From contig NZ_FQUG01000006.1 of assembly GCF_900129225.1 (NCBI RefSeq), forward strand, positions 139,788 through 203,787: a stretch of 64,000 nucleotides of DNA. The letters run 5' to 3'. The position numbers and the translations under genes were made by a program. The DNA is from Schwartzia succinivorans DSM 10502 (GTDB lineage: Bacteria; Bacillota; Negativicutes; Selenomonadales; Selenomonadaceae). Numbering within the stretch: position 1 is the first letter of the stretch; the number at the start of each line of letters is the position of its first letter. Shown here in pieces: positions 36,101 through 43,737 of the stretch. Under the pieces are notes generated by a model. The model did not search any database. It saw only the letters and a list, made by a program, of their open reading frames with translations, and was not told the DNA's origin.

Positions 36101-36816
36101 GAGCTGACTATGTGGCCAGCCCGAAATGGAAGCTGGGTGCTCTCTACTCTTTCAGCAAGCAGTCCTACGGCGGTCAGGGCGATCACAGGGATACGAAGGA
36201 TCACCGCTTTGGCCTGTACGGCGACTGGAGAGTCGGTCCCCACAGCGCGTTCCTGTATGTTGGAGCAGGCTGGCAGAACCACGACCAGAAAAGACACTTC
36301 TACGCCGGGGACAACTACAATGCAAAAGCTGATTACAGCGGCAAGACAATAGAATTCAACGGTCGTTACAGTTATGACTTGGATTATGGAAAACAAGGCT
36401 GGCACAATAAGCCCTTCGCTTCCTTCCAGGCGGTGCATTATCGTCAGGGAGCCTACAGCGAGACAGGCGCTTATGAGTTCGGTCAGGTTGTAGACAGCGG
36501 AAGCAGCACCTATACGGCGGCTGCTATCGGCTGGGATTTTGCCCGTGACTTTGGCAAGGACGGGTATGTAGAGGTCGAGCTTGGAGTATCACGCACCCTG
36601 GGCGGAGCAAATCCGTGCTACGGGGCACGTCTCGCAGGCGGCGGTGAAAAGTTCTCCATGCGGAGCCGTTCGATGGATAAGACAAGGGTTCTGCTTGGTA
36701 TCTACGGAAGTCGTGCCATCAGTGACCGCTGGCGTGTTGGCGGAGAGCTGGGTGTAGCACAGGGACCTCATGACAGGGATATTACCGCAAGCGTATCGCT
36801 GCGGTTATCATGGTAA
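33151..36816 (+). CDS. Autotransporter with metzincin-like protease domain
   Basis: A 1221-aa type V secreted protein. MGRMGRKSRKRICAM begins a signal peptide ending SHAFA. An N-terminal protease-like domain carries HELGHALG (HExxHxxG, His223) and a later AGMMSHRAY that could be the Met-turn of metzincins. A beta-helical passenger with repeated Asn/Gly-rich strands follows (about 390-890). The last 280 residues form an autotransporter beta-barrel, starting near LSLIVPVELSEGG and ending in aromatic Trp (SVSLRLSW). The ATG at 33151 is preferred over 33124 because AAAGGA lies ten bases before it and the signal peptide then has normal length. It lies within the usually contiguous gdpP-rplI cluster. 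The substrate is unknown; surface proteolysis is inferred. Confidence 0.85.
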   Translation: MGRMGRKSRKRICAMTAMILAGLFSALPSHAFADDTEDVSVKTVYHNGEKFAEISFFPEGKGLGLDKEKDWFVDPSKYTPSVELKKATVSAAEYWADIIGDGAKNKDAWTIYLNTNEEKNAGAASYSIRATGDKNSFLKHEAFIKDQLQDGKELLVIDQDYINQHGTILPAGDYGFSEITVGKYFGAKRTRGAGVADCGWWVDADTVLPTNEQAADYVGTIRHELGHALGISLVKGERTIDSKKYSTIYSQVRSEDSWQLHLMDQTGKMAKPGMIISTSSDIPAGWSEDDVFIVDKATTSDGKGFAYFVGDNVRDALDGATFLGRSALPVNGWEGEGKSKFDGSHLQTAGMMSHRAYSNYTTFLEVELAVMQDLGYDIDRRAHFGRSVYGNGLTINNTNGYFARNSDGTAYLANTYSTVPLGVGLHIYGSNNTVTQSANILTRGTGATGVRVDGMGNTLIIPENTEIHADGYRGNGILVAYGRGQTVNQAGTVTASGQGGTGIRFDFGSSTNGAGDEYRGSYIRYVRSVSGGEITDSPENAKLTDMSVTDYNVAADELNGAMVENYNLSGTLVGGENAIYIAKNAFVKNINVNEGASIRGNITSDWKQFGDDACEGSYDKGNKPLRIQYGENHLGENGYEYSLYIPDLVTHLNFNTGMKYNWFITGKDNMKVFFNNGTSEYGGTADVVTVEVGKNAKLYGGSYILNDMSGKMAQGFSDNSTGWFINHGVIAPISTYDMAIVGKLDSDGAIGIATYNNGQQASKIVVEKNAKITDTELVNIEGQSYLPGQEYTFLSVKGNITGELDTHPGDYFSGFLNVGATNGKTTASLVRADNIGAMDGNQQAIYNSLDMIYNNTDAAGKGRVGKVYSLGTASAKEALTDMSSGTAMSAGLVMRQNTVMNALTARHRYLTHQANVPVNVPLSSFVNNYTATAPKPSASSADPGLSLIVPVELSEGGGLWFKFAKGWGSYGGDVSGHGFTASVGADYVASPKWKLGALYSFSKQSYGGQGDHRDTKDHRFGLYGDWRVGPHSAFLYVGAGWQNHDQKRHFYAGDNYNAKADYSGKTIEFNGRYSYDLDYGKQGWHNKPFASFQAVHYRQGAYSETGAYEFGQVVDSGSSTYTAAAIGWDFARDFGKDGYVEVELGVSRTLGGANPCYGARLAGGGEKFSMRSRSMDKTRVLLGIYGSRAISDRWRVGGELGVAQGPHDRDITASVSLRLSW

Positions 36817-36890
36817 TACTATATTGTCAGCGACAGGGGAATCAAATATATGCATCAGGAAAACGATGGTTATTAAAGGGAGGTAATTGC

Positions 36891-37271
36891 ATGAAGAAAT
36901 TCCGCTTTGCAGGTCTTTTAATTGCAGCATTTGTTTTGACAATGGCTTTTGCCAGCGTCGCTATGGCAGGTTCCCGCGGCAGCCAGAACTTCGTCCTGGA
37001 GAACGGCACGGGCCGTACAATCACTGAGATTTATCTCAGCCCGACTCACAAGAGCACCTGGCTTTATCAGGACGAGCTCGGCAAGAACCAGGTTCTCTGG
37101 CCGGGACAGGAAATCTTCCTGGATTTCGACCCGATGGACAACGTACAGTATTGGGACATCAAGGTTGTATATGATAATGGTGATGAGGAATATTGGTACG
37201 GTCTTGACCTCTTCCGCATCTATCACGTAACAATTCGTCCGGGTACTATCGCAACTATCGACACAGTCTGA
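36891..37271 (+). CDS. Small secreted protein of unknown function
   Basis: A 126-aa exported protein with a clear signal peptide (MKKFRFAGLL...SVAMAG). The mature part is beta-rich: NGTGRTITEIYLSPT, LGKNQVLWPGQEIFLDF and YWDIKVVYDNGDEEYW. This resembles a small secreted family in which a C-terminal domain begins with N-x-TG and has a wDI-V-f-DG motif; I cannot name it. AAAGGGAGG before ATG 36891 decides the start. It follows the autotransporter by 74 bp and precedes a bidirectional terminator, so it may be co-transcribed with it. Confidence 0.75.
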   Translation: MKKFRFAGLLIAAFVLTMAFASVAMAGSRGSQNFVLENGTGRTITEIYLSPTHKSTWLYQDELGKNQVLWPGQEIFLDFDPMDNVQYWDIKVVYDNGDEEYWYGLDLFRIYHVTIRPGTIATIDTV

Positions 37272-37320
37272 TCAGGCAAATCAGCCGCTTAAAATTTAAC
37301 TCCCCTGTTCATAAAAAGAT

Positions 37321-37356
37321 GCCCGCAGAAGAATTTCTCCTGCGGGTTCTTTTTTT
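37321..37356. terminator. Bidirectional terminator between convergent genes
   Basis: CCCGCAG...CTGCGGG stem with T run on the right and an A run (AAAAAGA) on the left, so it can serve both the secreted-protein gene and the convergent FAD oxidoreductase gene. Confidence 0.85.
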
Positions 37357-37362
37357 ACGATT

Positions 37363-38811
37363 TTATCCTTCACTTGAATAGCTTCGTTCTTCCTTTGGAA
37401 TATCCTCCCAGCGGATGGCGTTTGCCTCAATATCATGGGAGAGTCCCCATGCCGCCGCTATTCCTGCGGCTTCACCCATGCTCATGCAGGTGGGCTGTAT
37501 ACGGAAGGAGGCCTGGGCGGCGAAGCTTCCGCTGATGCACCGTCCTGCAACAATCAGGTTTGAGATTTCGTTTGTTACGAGAGCTCGGTATGGGATTTCG
37601 TAACATTGTCCCTTTGCGAGTTTTTCGCCGAAGCTCAGCTTTACGTCGTGAATGTCGATAGGATATGCGGTGCGGCAGACAGCATCAGGGAAATGCCGGG
37701 CGCTCCAGTAGTCCTCTGCCTCAAGATGGTATTTTCCCCGTATGCGCCAGGATTCGCGCACCCCAAGCATGCTTGCTTCACGGCTGATATATGCCTTTTC
37801 AAAGCCGGGGATATTCTTCACGAAGTAAGCCGCGAGCCTGTGCATCATGCGGCGCCCGAAGCTTACAGCACGGCTTCTTGACAGGGCGTCTGCAGCGCTG
37901 TAGTCAAGGGGAGGCATTTCGGGGCAGTTGAGGGCCATTGTGTTAGGCTTTCCCGGGATGGAGAAGCCCTGAATATACAAAACATCATCCTGTGTCAGCT
38001 CGCCCGTTTCCACGGCCTTTTGGAAGAAAGCTTCATTGCTCTTTATTTTCGCAAATTCCATAAATGGGGGACGTCCGTGGGCCATGTCGTCCTTCCATTT
38101 TTCTATGAAGGAAGGCTCCATGCGTCCGTCCTTCAGCGTTTCGTCGAAGAAGCGGATAACTCTGTCCACGTCAATATTTGTCATTTCAAAGCGCAGGCTC
38201 ATGGGCTGGTTCCGTCCTGTGGTTTCGGAGCCTTTTTCCACGGGAACTCCCGCGAATCTGGAAAGAAGCGCGTCGCCTGTGGCATCAATGAAGGTCTTTG
38301 CCCGTATTCTGCCGAGGCCCTCCACGGTCTGGACGATGCACTCGGTGATTTTCCCGTCCTTTGTGACAGCGCCGATGAGGGATGCATCGTAGAGAATGGA
38401 TACGCCTGCTTCCTCACACATTTCCTCGTAAACGAGGGAGAGAATCTCGGCCGTGTAGACGGAGCTGCCGCCGCCGTTGTAGCGTTCGCTTTCAACGCCG
38501 AGTACCGGGGAAACACCCTGATTTTCCATTCGTCTGTTCAGGTCGGTTATATACGGCGTATCGCTGCCGTCAACATAGGTGGGCATACATGGGTAGACGC
38601 AGCCCATTGTCTGCAGTCCGCCCAGTAAAATGCCGCGCTCAACAATCACTGTCTTCGCTCCCCTGCGGGCCGCGGATACGGCGGCTGCAGTTCCTGCCGT
38701 GCCTCCGCCTGCGACGCAGACATCCGTATCAAGCAGCAGCGGCAAATCTGCTTCTGAAAAGTCTGCGCCGCTGATTGAGCATGATGCTGGAATTGAAGAG
38801 GTTGTTTTCAT
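37363..38811 (-). CDS. FAD-dependent oxidoreductase (FAD_oxidored family)
   Basis: A 482-aa protein with an N-terminal dinucleotide-binding fold: DVCVAGGGTAGTAAAVSAAR (from about residue 30), then VIVERGILLGGLQTMG. The FIDATGDALLSRFAG segment near 190 and the C-terminal LIVAGRCISGS plus MSMGEAAGIAAAW are typical of the fumarate-reductase-like FAD_oxidored group. There is no signal peptide. ATG follows AAAGGAAATA. It begins 2 bp after the stop of an exported protein gene, implying one operon. The substrate is unknown. Confidence 0.85.
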   Translation of the reverse strand: MKTTSSIPASCSISGADFSEADLPLLLDTDVCVAGGGTAGTAAAVSAARRGAKTVIVERGILLGGLQTMGCVYPCMPTYVDGSDTPYITDLNRRMENQGVSPVLGVESERYNGGGSSVYTAEILSLVYEEMCEEAGVSILYDASLIGAVTKDGKITECIVQTVEGLGRIRAKTFIDATGDALLSRFAGVPVEKGSETTGRNQPMSLRFEMTNIDVDRVIRFFDETLKDGRMEPSFIEKWKDDMAHGRPPFMEFAKIKSNEAFFQKAVETGELTQDDVLYIQGFSIPGKPNTMALNCPEMPPLDYSAADALSRSRAVSFGRRMMHRLAAYFVKNIPGFEKAYISREASMLGVRESWRIRGKYHLEAEDYWSARHFPDAVCRTAYPIDIHDVKLSFGEKLAKGQCYEIPYRALVTNEISNLIVAGRCISGSFAAQASFRIQPTCMSMGEAAGIAAAWGLSHDIEANAIRWEDIPKEERSYSSEG

Positions 38812-38813
38812 AA

Positions 38814-39431
38814 TTATATTTCCTTTCGGATTACATTATCCTTTGCACCTGCGGAATCTTTTGCCACAGGCATTTTTTCCCGCAGAACCTTGTTGAGTCC
38901 CTTGTTTACCTTGTTAAGCGCTTCGAGGGCAACGGATTTGTTTCCTACGGTGCCGATCCATGTGCTGTCGTAATGCTTCTCAACAAATTTTCCGTTGTAG
39001 ATGTAGCGGTCTCCCTTTACGTCAATGATTTTCACCGGGACAGTGGCAATTATCTCAATGCCCTGGGTGAAAACGCTGAATTTTTCCTTGCGCTGGAAGG
39101 GTTCAAGGGTGAGGCAGAGGATGTAGTCAAAGCCCTCATCAGCGACCACGTCCATTATATCGCGGCGCTCTGCCATGGAGAGGTCGGTCATGCCCTTGTC
39201 GGCAAGCTTCTGTATGACGGCGTCGCTTCTTGAAACATTGAATTTGCCTGACAGCTCTTTATCAAGATTTTGCAGTATGCAGTCGTTGATGGCATCGTCG
39301 TAGGTCGTGTTAGCGTTATTTGCATAAATTATTGCAACACGCGGCATTTCGGCGGCCATCGCGGCAGACAATGCTGTCAGCATGAGAGCAAGTGTCAGAA
39401 AGAGAATTTTTACCGGGGAAAAGTTTTTCAT
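38814..39431 (-). CDS. Exported protein of unknown function
   Basis: A 205-aa protein with a signal peptide (MKNFSPVKILFLTLAL...AAMAAE). The mature part starts MPRVAIIYANNANTTYDD, an alpha/beta arrangement with FDYILCLTLEPF and IEIIATVPVKIIDVKGD strands, compatible with a lipoprotein-like or GNA1162-like periplasmic fold, but no family is confirmed. AAAGGAG upstream of 39431 decides the start over an in-frame ATG 42 bp earlier. It is co-directional and almost contiguous with the FAD oxidoreductase. Confidence 0.7.
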   Translation of the reverse strand: MKNFSPVKILFLTLALMLTALSAAMAAEMPRVAIIYANNANTTYDDAINDCILQNLDKELSGKFNVSRSDAVIQKLADKGMTDLSMAERRDIMDVVADEGFDYILCLTLEPFQRKEKFSVFTQGIEIIATVPVKIIDVKGDRYIYNGKFVEKHYDSTWIGTVGNKSVALEALNKVNKGLNKVLREKMPVAKDSAGAKDNVIRKEI

Positions 39432-39536
39432 TGGAGTACTCCTTTCGGGATATGGATTTTTGAATAGCGCCAATAGTACTTACTTCGACATTTGACGGGC
39501 GTATTCCTGCCTTTAGGGGATTTTACGCGCGCACTG

Positions 39537-39545
39537 TGTTATACT
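39537..39545 (+). promoter_or_regulatory. Candidate extended -10 promoter of rplI-lonB
   Basis: TGTTATACT gives TGn-TATACT, 65 bp before the rplI start. An alternative TATAAT overlaps at about 39545-39550. Confidence 0.45.
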
Positions 39546-39609
39546 ATAATATAATATACTCTCATGCAGGGTGTGTTACAAAATTTTGTATATAAGGAGA
39601 CTGATTGAT

Positions 39610-40056
39610 ATGAAGGTTATCTTGAAGCAGGACGTAAAGAAGCTCGGCAAGGCCGGAGATATCGTAGAAGTATCCGAGGGCTACGGCCGTAATTTCCTTC
39701 TTCCCCGCAAGGCGGCTGTGGAGGCTACGGCACAGAATCTGAATCTCGCAAAGCAGAAGGCAGGCTCTGAGGCAAGAAAGAAGGCTATGGCTGCCGATGA
39801 GGCAAAGCTCATGGCTGCTCAGCTTGCAAAGGTCGAGGTCACGATCAAGGTACGTGTTGGCGAGGGCGGCAAGCTCTTCGGTTCCGTTACGGGCAAGGAT
39901 GTTTCCGAGGCTCTCAAGAAGGACCACGACATCGATATCGAGAAACGCAAAATCACTCTTAATAAGGAGGTTACGGCTCCGGGCGAATACGAGGCTGCCG
40001 TCAAGGTACATCCTGAGGTTGCCACGAAGGTCAAGGTTCACGTCGTCGCGGAGTAA
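39610..40056 (+). CDS. rplI: Large ribosomal subunit protein bL9
   Basis: A 148-aa ribosomal protein. The N-terminal signature MKVILKQDVKKLGKAGDIV followed by EGYGRNFLLPRKAAVEAT is diagnostic for bL9; the long central helix (about 45-75) and C-terminal domain with KLFGSVTGKDVSEAL are present. The ATG at 39610 has AAGGAGA upstream. The next gene starts 3 bp after its stop. Gene order DUF2232-gdpP-...-rplI-lonB is the Firmicutes pattern interrupted by accessory genes. Confidence 0.97.
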   Translation: MKVILKQDVKKLGKAGDIVEVSEGYGRNFLLPRKAAVEATAQNLNLAKQKAGSEARKKAMAADEAKLMAAQLAKVEVTIKVRVGEGGKLFGSVTGKDVSEALKKDHDIDIEKRKITLNKEVTAPGEYEAAVKVHPEVATKVKVHVVAE

Positions 40057-40059
40057 AAT

Positions 40060-42003
40060 ATGGGAAACCTTTTTAAATTTTTCAGTAAAAAAGATGATGA
40101 ACAGCCGAAGGACATGGAGTACCGCGAGAGCGACAATCCTCTGGACAGGGAGATAGATGCCCTCTACAGTATGCTCTCTGATGTCATAGGCCCTGACAAG
40201 CTTGTTATAAAGGCAGGAAAGATGGACGCGCTGAAGTTCATGCGTTCTCCGCGTCATGGTGAACGTGTGCTGGCTCTCCAGCGCATTATCATGGAGAATC
40301 CTACCATAGAACATATCCCCACGGATTCTGAGATTCCGAAGCTCATTTCCGTTCTCTCCGAGCATGTGGCTGACATGATGGCACGCCGCACGCTGGAGGA
40401 TAAAATAGAAAAGAAGATTTCGGAGAAGCTGGAGGAAAATCATCAGGAATATGTGAAGGATATCCGCATGCAGATTCTTGATGAGGAAAAAGCTCCTGTG
40501 GAGACACCTCAGGCAGCGAAGAAGCGTGAAAAGCTGGAGGCCATGGACAAGGTGAAGCTTACCCAGTCCGTGATGGAGCTTTTACGGCCGCAGTCAATGG
40601 ATGAGGTCGTGGGACAGGAGCGGGCGGTTCATTCCCTCTTGGCGAAGCTCTCCTCACCGTATCCACAGCATCTTCTGCTTTACGGCCCACCGGGCGTCGG
40701 CAAGACGACGGCGGCACGCCTTGTGCTTGAAGCAGCGAAGAAGGTAAAGGAATCTCCCTTCGGGGAGGAAGCGCCCTTTGTAGAGACAGACGGCGCGACG
40801 CTTCGCTGGGACCCGAGGGACATGACGAACCCTCTTCTTGGCTCTGTTCATGACCCTATCTATCAGGGCGCAAGGAAGGACCTCGCGGACAACGGTGTTC
40901 CTGAGCCGAAGCCGGGACTTGTCAGCGATGCCCATGGCGGCGTTCTCTTTATAGATGAAATCGGAGAAATGGACCCGATGCTCCAGAACAAGCTCCTGAA
41001 GGTGCTTGAGGATAAGAGGGCATTCTTTGAATCCACGTATTACGACCCCACGGACGAAAAGGTTCCGCCTTATGTCAAAAAGCTGTTCGAGGACGGCGCT
41101 CCTGCGGATTTCGTACTCATAGGCGCGACTACGCGCGACGCCAGGGATATAAGCCCTGCGCTCCGTTCACGCTGCGCGGAAATATATTTTGAGCCGCTGA
41201 CACCGGCACATATAGTAAAAATCATTGAGACTGCCGCGAAAAAGCTCTCCGCGGAGCTTGAGGAAGGCACGGCACAGCTCATAAGCGAATATACAATAGA
41301 AGGCCGCAAGGCAATAAATATCCTCGCCGACGCCTACAGCTTCGCCATCGAGAGAAGACGTGGGGGCGCGGAGGATGAGCCTGTATTCATTAAAAAGGAT
41401 GACATCTACGCTGTGGTTCAGGTCAGCCGCCTTAATCAGTTCGTCACGAAAAAGGCATCTGACCGTGCGGAGGTAGGACATATCTTCGGCCTTGGAGTGG
41501 CAGGCTATATCGGCTCGGTTATCGAGATAGAGGCAGTGGCTTTTCCTGCCCGTGAAGCGGGAAAGGGCAAGGTACGCTTCAATGAAACCGCGGGAAGCAT
41601 GGCGAAGGATTCCGTGTTCAACGCGGCGTCTGTCATGCGGCGCATCACCGGGAAGGATCTGGCGGATTACGACGTACATATAAATGTAGTGGGCGGCGGA
41701 AATATCGACGGCCCATCAGCAGGTACGGCAATCCTCGCTTCTATTATCAGCGCAGTGGAGAACCGCCCTATCCGTCAGGACGTGGCGGTGACCGGAGAGA
41801 TTTCCCTGTACGGGCGCGTGCGTCCCGTCGGCGGCGTAAATGAAAAGGCCTACGGCGCGAAACAGGCAGGTATAAAGACGCTCGTTATCCCGAAGGAAAA
41901 CGAAAAGGACATCGGAGAGAACCATCTCGGACTCGATGTTCATGCTGTGGAAACGGCAGAGGAAGCTTTTTCCTATATCTTCGCGGACGACAAAACAGAA
42001 TAG
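40060..42003 (+). CDS. lonB: LonB-type ATP-dependent protease
   Basis: A 647-aa AAA+ serine protease of the LonB/Lon-like type. The Walker A is LYGPPGVGKTTAARL near residue 207, Walker B is GGVLFIDEIGEMD near 290, and the arginine-finger region includes ALRSRCAEIYF. The C-terminal protease domain has the catalytic Ser in GNIDGPSAGTAI (about 550) and the catalytic Lys in GGVNEKAYGAKQAG (about 592). There is no long N-terminal Lon substrate domain, but a helical region of about 150 residues. It is translationally close to rplI (3 bp). It degrades misfolded or regulatory proteins in the cytoplasm. Confidence 0.9.
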   Translation: MGNLFKFFSKKDDEQPKDMEYRESDNPLDREIDALYSMLSDVIGPDKLVIKAGKMDALKFMRSPRHGERVLALQRIIMENPTIEHIPTDSEIPKLISVLSEHVADMMARRTLEDKIEKKISEKLEENHQEYVKDIRMQILDEEKAPVETPQAAKKREKLEAMDKVKLTQSVMELLRPQSMDEVVGQERAVHSLLAKLSSPYPQHLLLYGPPGVGKTTAARLVLEAAKKVKESPFGEEAPFVETDGATLRWDPRDMTNPLLGSVHDPIYQGARKDLADNGVPEPKPGLVSDAHGGVLFIDEIGEMDPMLQNKLLKVLEDKRAFFESTYYDPTDEKVPPYVKKLFEDGAPADFVLIGATTRDARDISPALRSRCAEIYFEPLTPAHIVKIIETAAKKLSAELEEGTAQLISEYTIEGRKAINILADAYSFAIERRRGGAEDEPVFIKKDDIYAVVQVSRLNQFVTKKASDRAEVGHIFGLGVAGYIGSVIEIEAVAFPAREAGKGKVRFNETAGSMAKDSVFNAASVMRRITGKDLADYDVHINVVGGGNIDGPSAGTAILASIISAVENRPIRQDVAVTGEISLYGRVRPVGGVNEKAYGAKQAGIKTLVIPKENEKDIGENHLGLDVHAVETAEEAFSYIFADDKTE

Positions 42004-42033
42004 AGGTATATGAGAGCTGAGAAAAATGCTCTT

Positions 42034-42180
42034 ATCTTGCCTTCCCCTTCAGGGGGAGGGGGACCGCGTCAGCGGTGGAGGAGGTGCACAAAAGCTTACC
42101 ACTATCTACATGGTAGGAAATTTGGGGATTACCTCATCCGAGCCCTATGGGCCCACCTTCTCCTAAAGGAGAAGGCTTAT
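42034..42180. repeat. Dispersed intergenic repeat, family D copy 1
   Basis: Starts CTTGCCTTCCCCTTCAGG, contains a GGACCGCGTCAGCGGTGG dyad and CATCCGAGCCCTATGGGCCC, and ends CTAAAGGAGAAGGC. A diverged copy with an internal insertion lies at 55933-56165. The ends CCTTC...GAAGG are roughly inverted. Confidence 0.75.
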
Positions 42181-42226
42181 TTTGTACATTGTAAAATTTT
42201 TAACAAAATATACGCTAAATGGACGG

Positions 42227-42255
42227 TTGACTCTTGGATATGTGCGTCCTATAAT
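42227..42255 (+). promoter_or_regulatory. Promoter P1 upstream of liv operon
   Basis: TTGACT, 17-bp spacer, TATAAT. The expected transcript meets a strong terminator within about 65 nt. Confidence 0.8.
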
Positions 42256-42261
42256 TATGTT

Positions 42262-42326
42262 TAGATTGGTTGACAGCAGAAGGGCTGTCCGATGGGGTAC
42301 AGCCTCGTCGGGCAGCTTTTCTTTTA
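42262..42326 (+). ncRNA. Short terminated RNA or attenuated leader upstream of livJ
   Basis: From P1 the RNA would run about 65 nt into a 14-15-bp GC-rich hairpin (GGCTGTCCGATGGGG at 42283-42297 with CCTCGTCGGGCAGCT at 42303-42317) followed by TTTCTTTTATT. It encodes no ORF. It may be a stand-alone small RNA or the prematurely ended form of a longer liv leader. No known RNA family is recognised. Confidence 0.5.
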
Positions 42327-42384
42327 TTGTCCGCCTGCAGAAAACAAAAATGCAAATAAAGTTGAAATAATTTACAAAAAACCA

Positions 42385-42413
42385 TTGACTATTGTAAACA
42401 TGTAACATATAAT
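42385..42413 (+). promoter_or_regulatory. Promoter P2 of the liv operon
   Basis: TTGACT, 17-bp spacer, TATAAT: the same boxes and spacing as P1. It lies 79 bp before the livJ start and downstream of the P1 terminator. Confidence 0.85.
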
Positions 42414-42491
42414 AAGGTTCATCAGTTGAACCATAGGCTGTACGGGGAAGGCAAAGCATATGGTTCTTCTATATTTTAAGGAGGGATTTAT

Positions 42492-43664
42492 ATGTTATTT
42501 GGGAAAAGAGGCCGGCGCGTTGCCGGGATGCTTCTTGGTACCATGTTACTTGGCGGAGTCCTCGCAGGCTGCGGCGGCGGAGACAAGGCAAAGAGCGATG
42601 AAATCAAGGTCGGTGCCAACTTCGAGATGACGGGTAACGTCGCCAACTACGGCAATGCTACCTTCGAAGGTCTGCAGCTTGCTATTGATGAGGCGAACGC
42701 TGCGGGCGGTATCAACGGAAAGAAAATCACGCTCGTAAAGGCAGACTCCAAATCAGAGGCTTCCGAGGCTGCAAATGCCGCTACGAAGCTGATTTCCGAT
42801 GATAAAGTAAGCGTCCTCGTTGGACCGGCTACCACGGGCAGTGTCCTCGCTGAGGTCCGCATCGCTACGGATGCCAAGGTTCCTATCATTGCACCCTGCG
42901 CAACAAGCCCGAAGGTAACTGTTGAGAATGGCAAGGTTCAGCCGTATGTATTCCGCAGCTGCTTCATCGACCCGCAGCAGGGTGATGTCATGGCGGCTTT
43001 CGCAAAGGACAACCTCAAGGCAAAGACGGCTGTTGTCTATGTTGACTCCAGCTCCGATTACTCCAAGAGCCTCGGCCAGGTCTTCAAAGAAAAATTCGAG
43101 GCTGCAGGCGGCAAGGTTCTGATGGAAGAAGCATTCCTCCAGAAGGACCAGGATTTCAAGGCTACTCTTACAAAGCTCATGACGGCTAACGCTGATGTCA
43201 TGTTCGTACCGGCTTACTATGAAGAGGTCGGCAAGATTGTTAAACAGGCACGTGAGATTGGCTTCACGAAGCCGATTATCGGAACGGACGGCTGGGATGA
43301 CCCGAAGGTTGCGGACATCGCAGGCAAGGACGCTCTGAACAACACGTATTTCTCCACGCACTACTCCGACAAGGATGAGAGCGTGAAGCCTTTCATTGAC
43401 GCATTCCAGAAAAAGTATAACAAGGCTCCGAACGTTTTCGCAGCTCTCGGCTATGATGCCGGCAAGATGCTGATTGATGCTATCAAACGCGCAGGCGGCG
43501 TTGATTCCGAAAAGATCACGAAGGCTCTCGCTGAGACGAAGGATCTTAAGGTCGGTACAGGTATTCTTTCGATGGATGCAAACCACAATCCTATCAAACA
43601 GGCAGTCATCCTCGAAAACAAAGACGGCGACCGCGTGATGGTTGCAAAAATTATGCCTAAATAA
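42492..43664 (+). CDS. livJ: Branched-chain amino acid ABC transporter, substrate-binding lipoprotein
   Basis: A 390-aa type I periplasmic binding protein. The signal peptide ends in lipobox LAGC (GGVLAGCGGG), so it is a lipoprotein. The mature sequence has the LivJ pattern: IKVGANFEMTGNVANYGN, ANAAGGINGKKITLV, LVGPATTGSVLA, APCATSPKVT and the final KAVILENKDGD-like block. AAGGAGGG precedes the ATG. It heads livJHMGF; a GC-rich stem-loop (43693-43714) lies between it and livH, as often seen when the binding protein is made in excess. Leu/Ile/Val is the likely ligand; other amino acids are possible. Confidence 0.92.
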   Translation: MLFGKRGRRVAGMLLGTMLLGGVLAGCGGGDKAKSDEIKVGANFEMTGNVANYGNATFEGLQLAIDEANAAGGINGKKITLVKADSKSEASEAANAATKLISDDKVSVLVGPATTGSVLAEVRIATDAKVPIIAPCATSPKVTVENGKVQPYVFRSCFIDPQQGDVMAAFAKDNLKAKTAVVYVDSSSDYSKSLGQVFKEKFEAAGGKVLMEEAFLQKDQDFKATLTKLMTANADVMFVPAYYEEVGKIVKQAREIGFTKPIIGTDGWDDPKVADIAGKDALNNTYFSTHYSDKDESVKPFIDAFQKKYNKAPNVFAALGYDAGKMLIDAIKRAGGVDSEKITKALAETKDLKVGTGILSMDANHNPIKQAVILENKDGDRVMVAKIMPK

Positions 43665-43692
43665 GCAAATGAACAGGCAGTAAAAAGGCAGC

Positions 43693-43720
43693 GGGGCCGC
43701 AGGGATGCGGTCCCGTCTTG
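43693..43720 (+). terminator. Intercistronic stem-loop between livJ and livH
   Basis: GGGGCCGCA-GGGA-TGCGGTCCC forms a 9-bp stem without a long T run. It is probably an mRNA-stabilising or partial-termination hairpin. Confidence 0.55.
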
Positions 43721-43737
43721 CTATGGGAGTGATTTTT

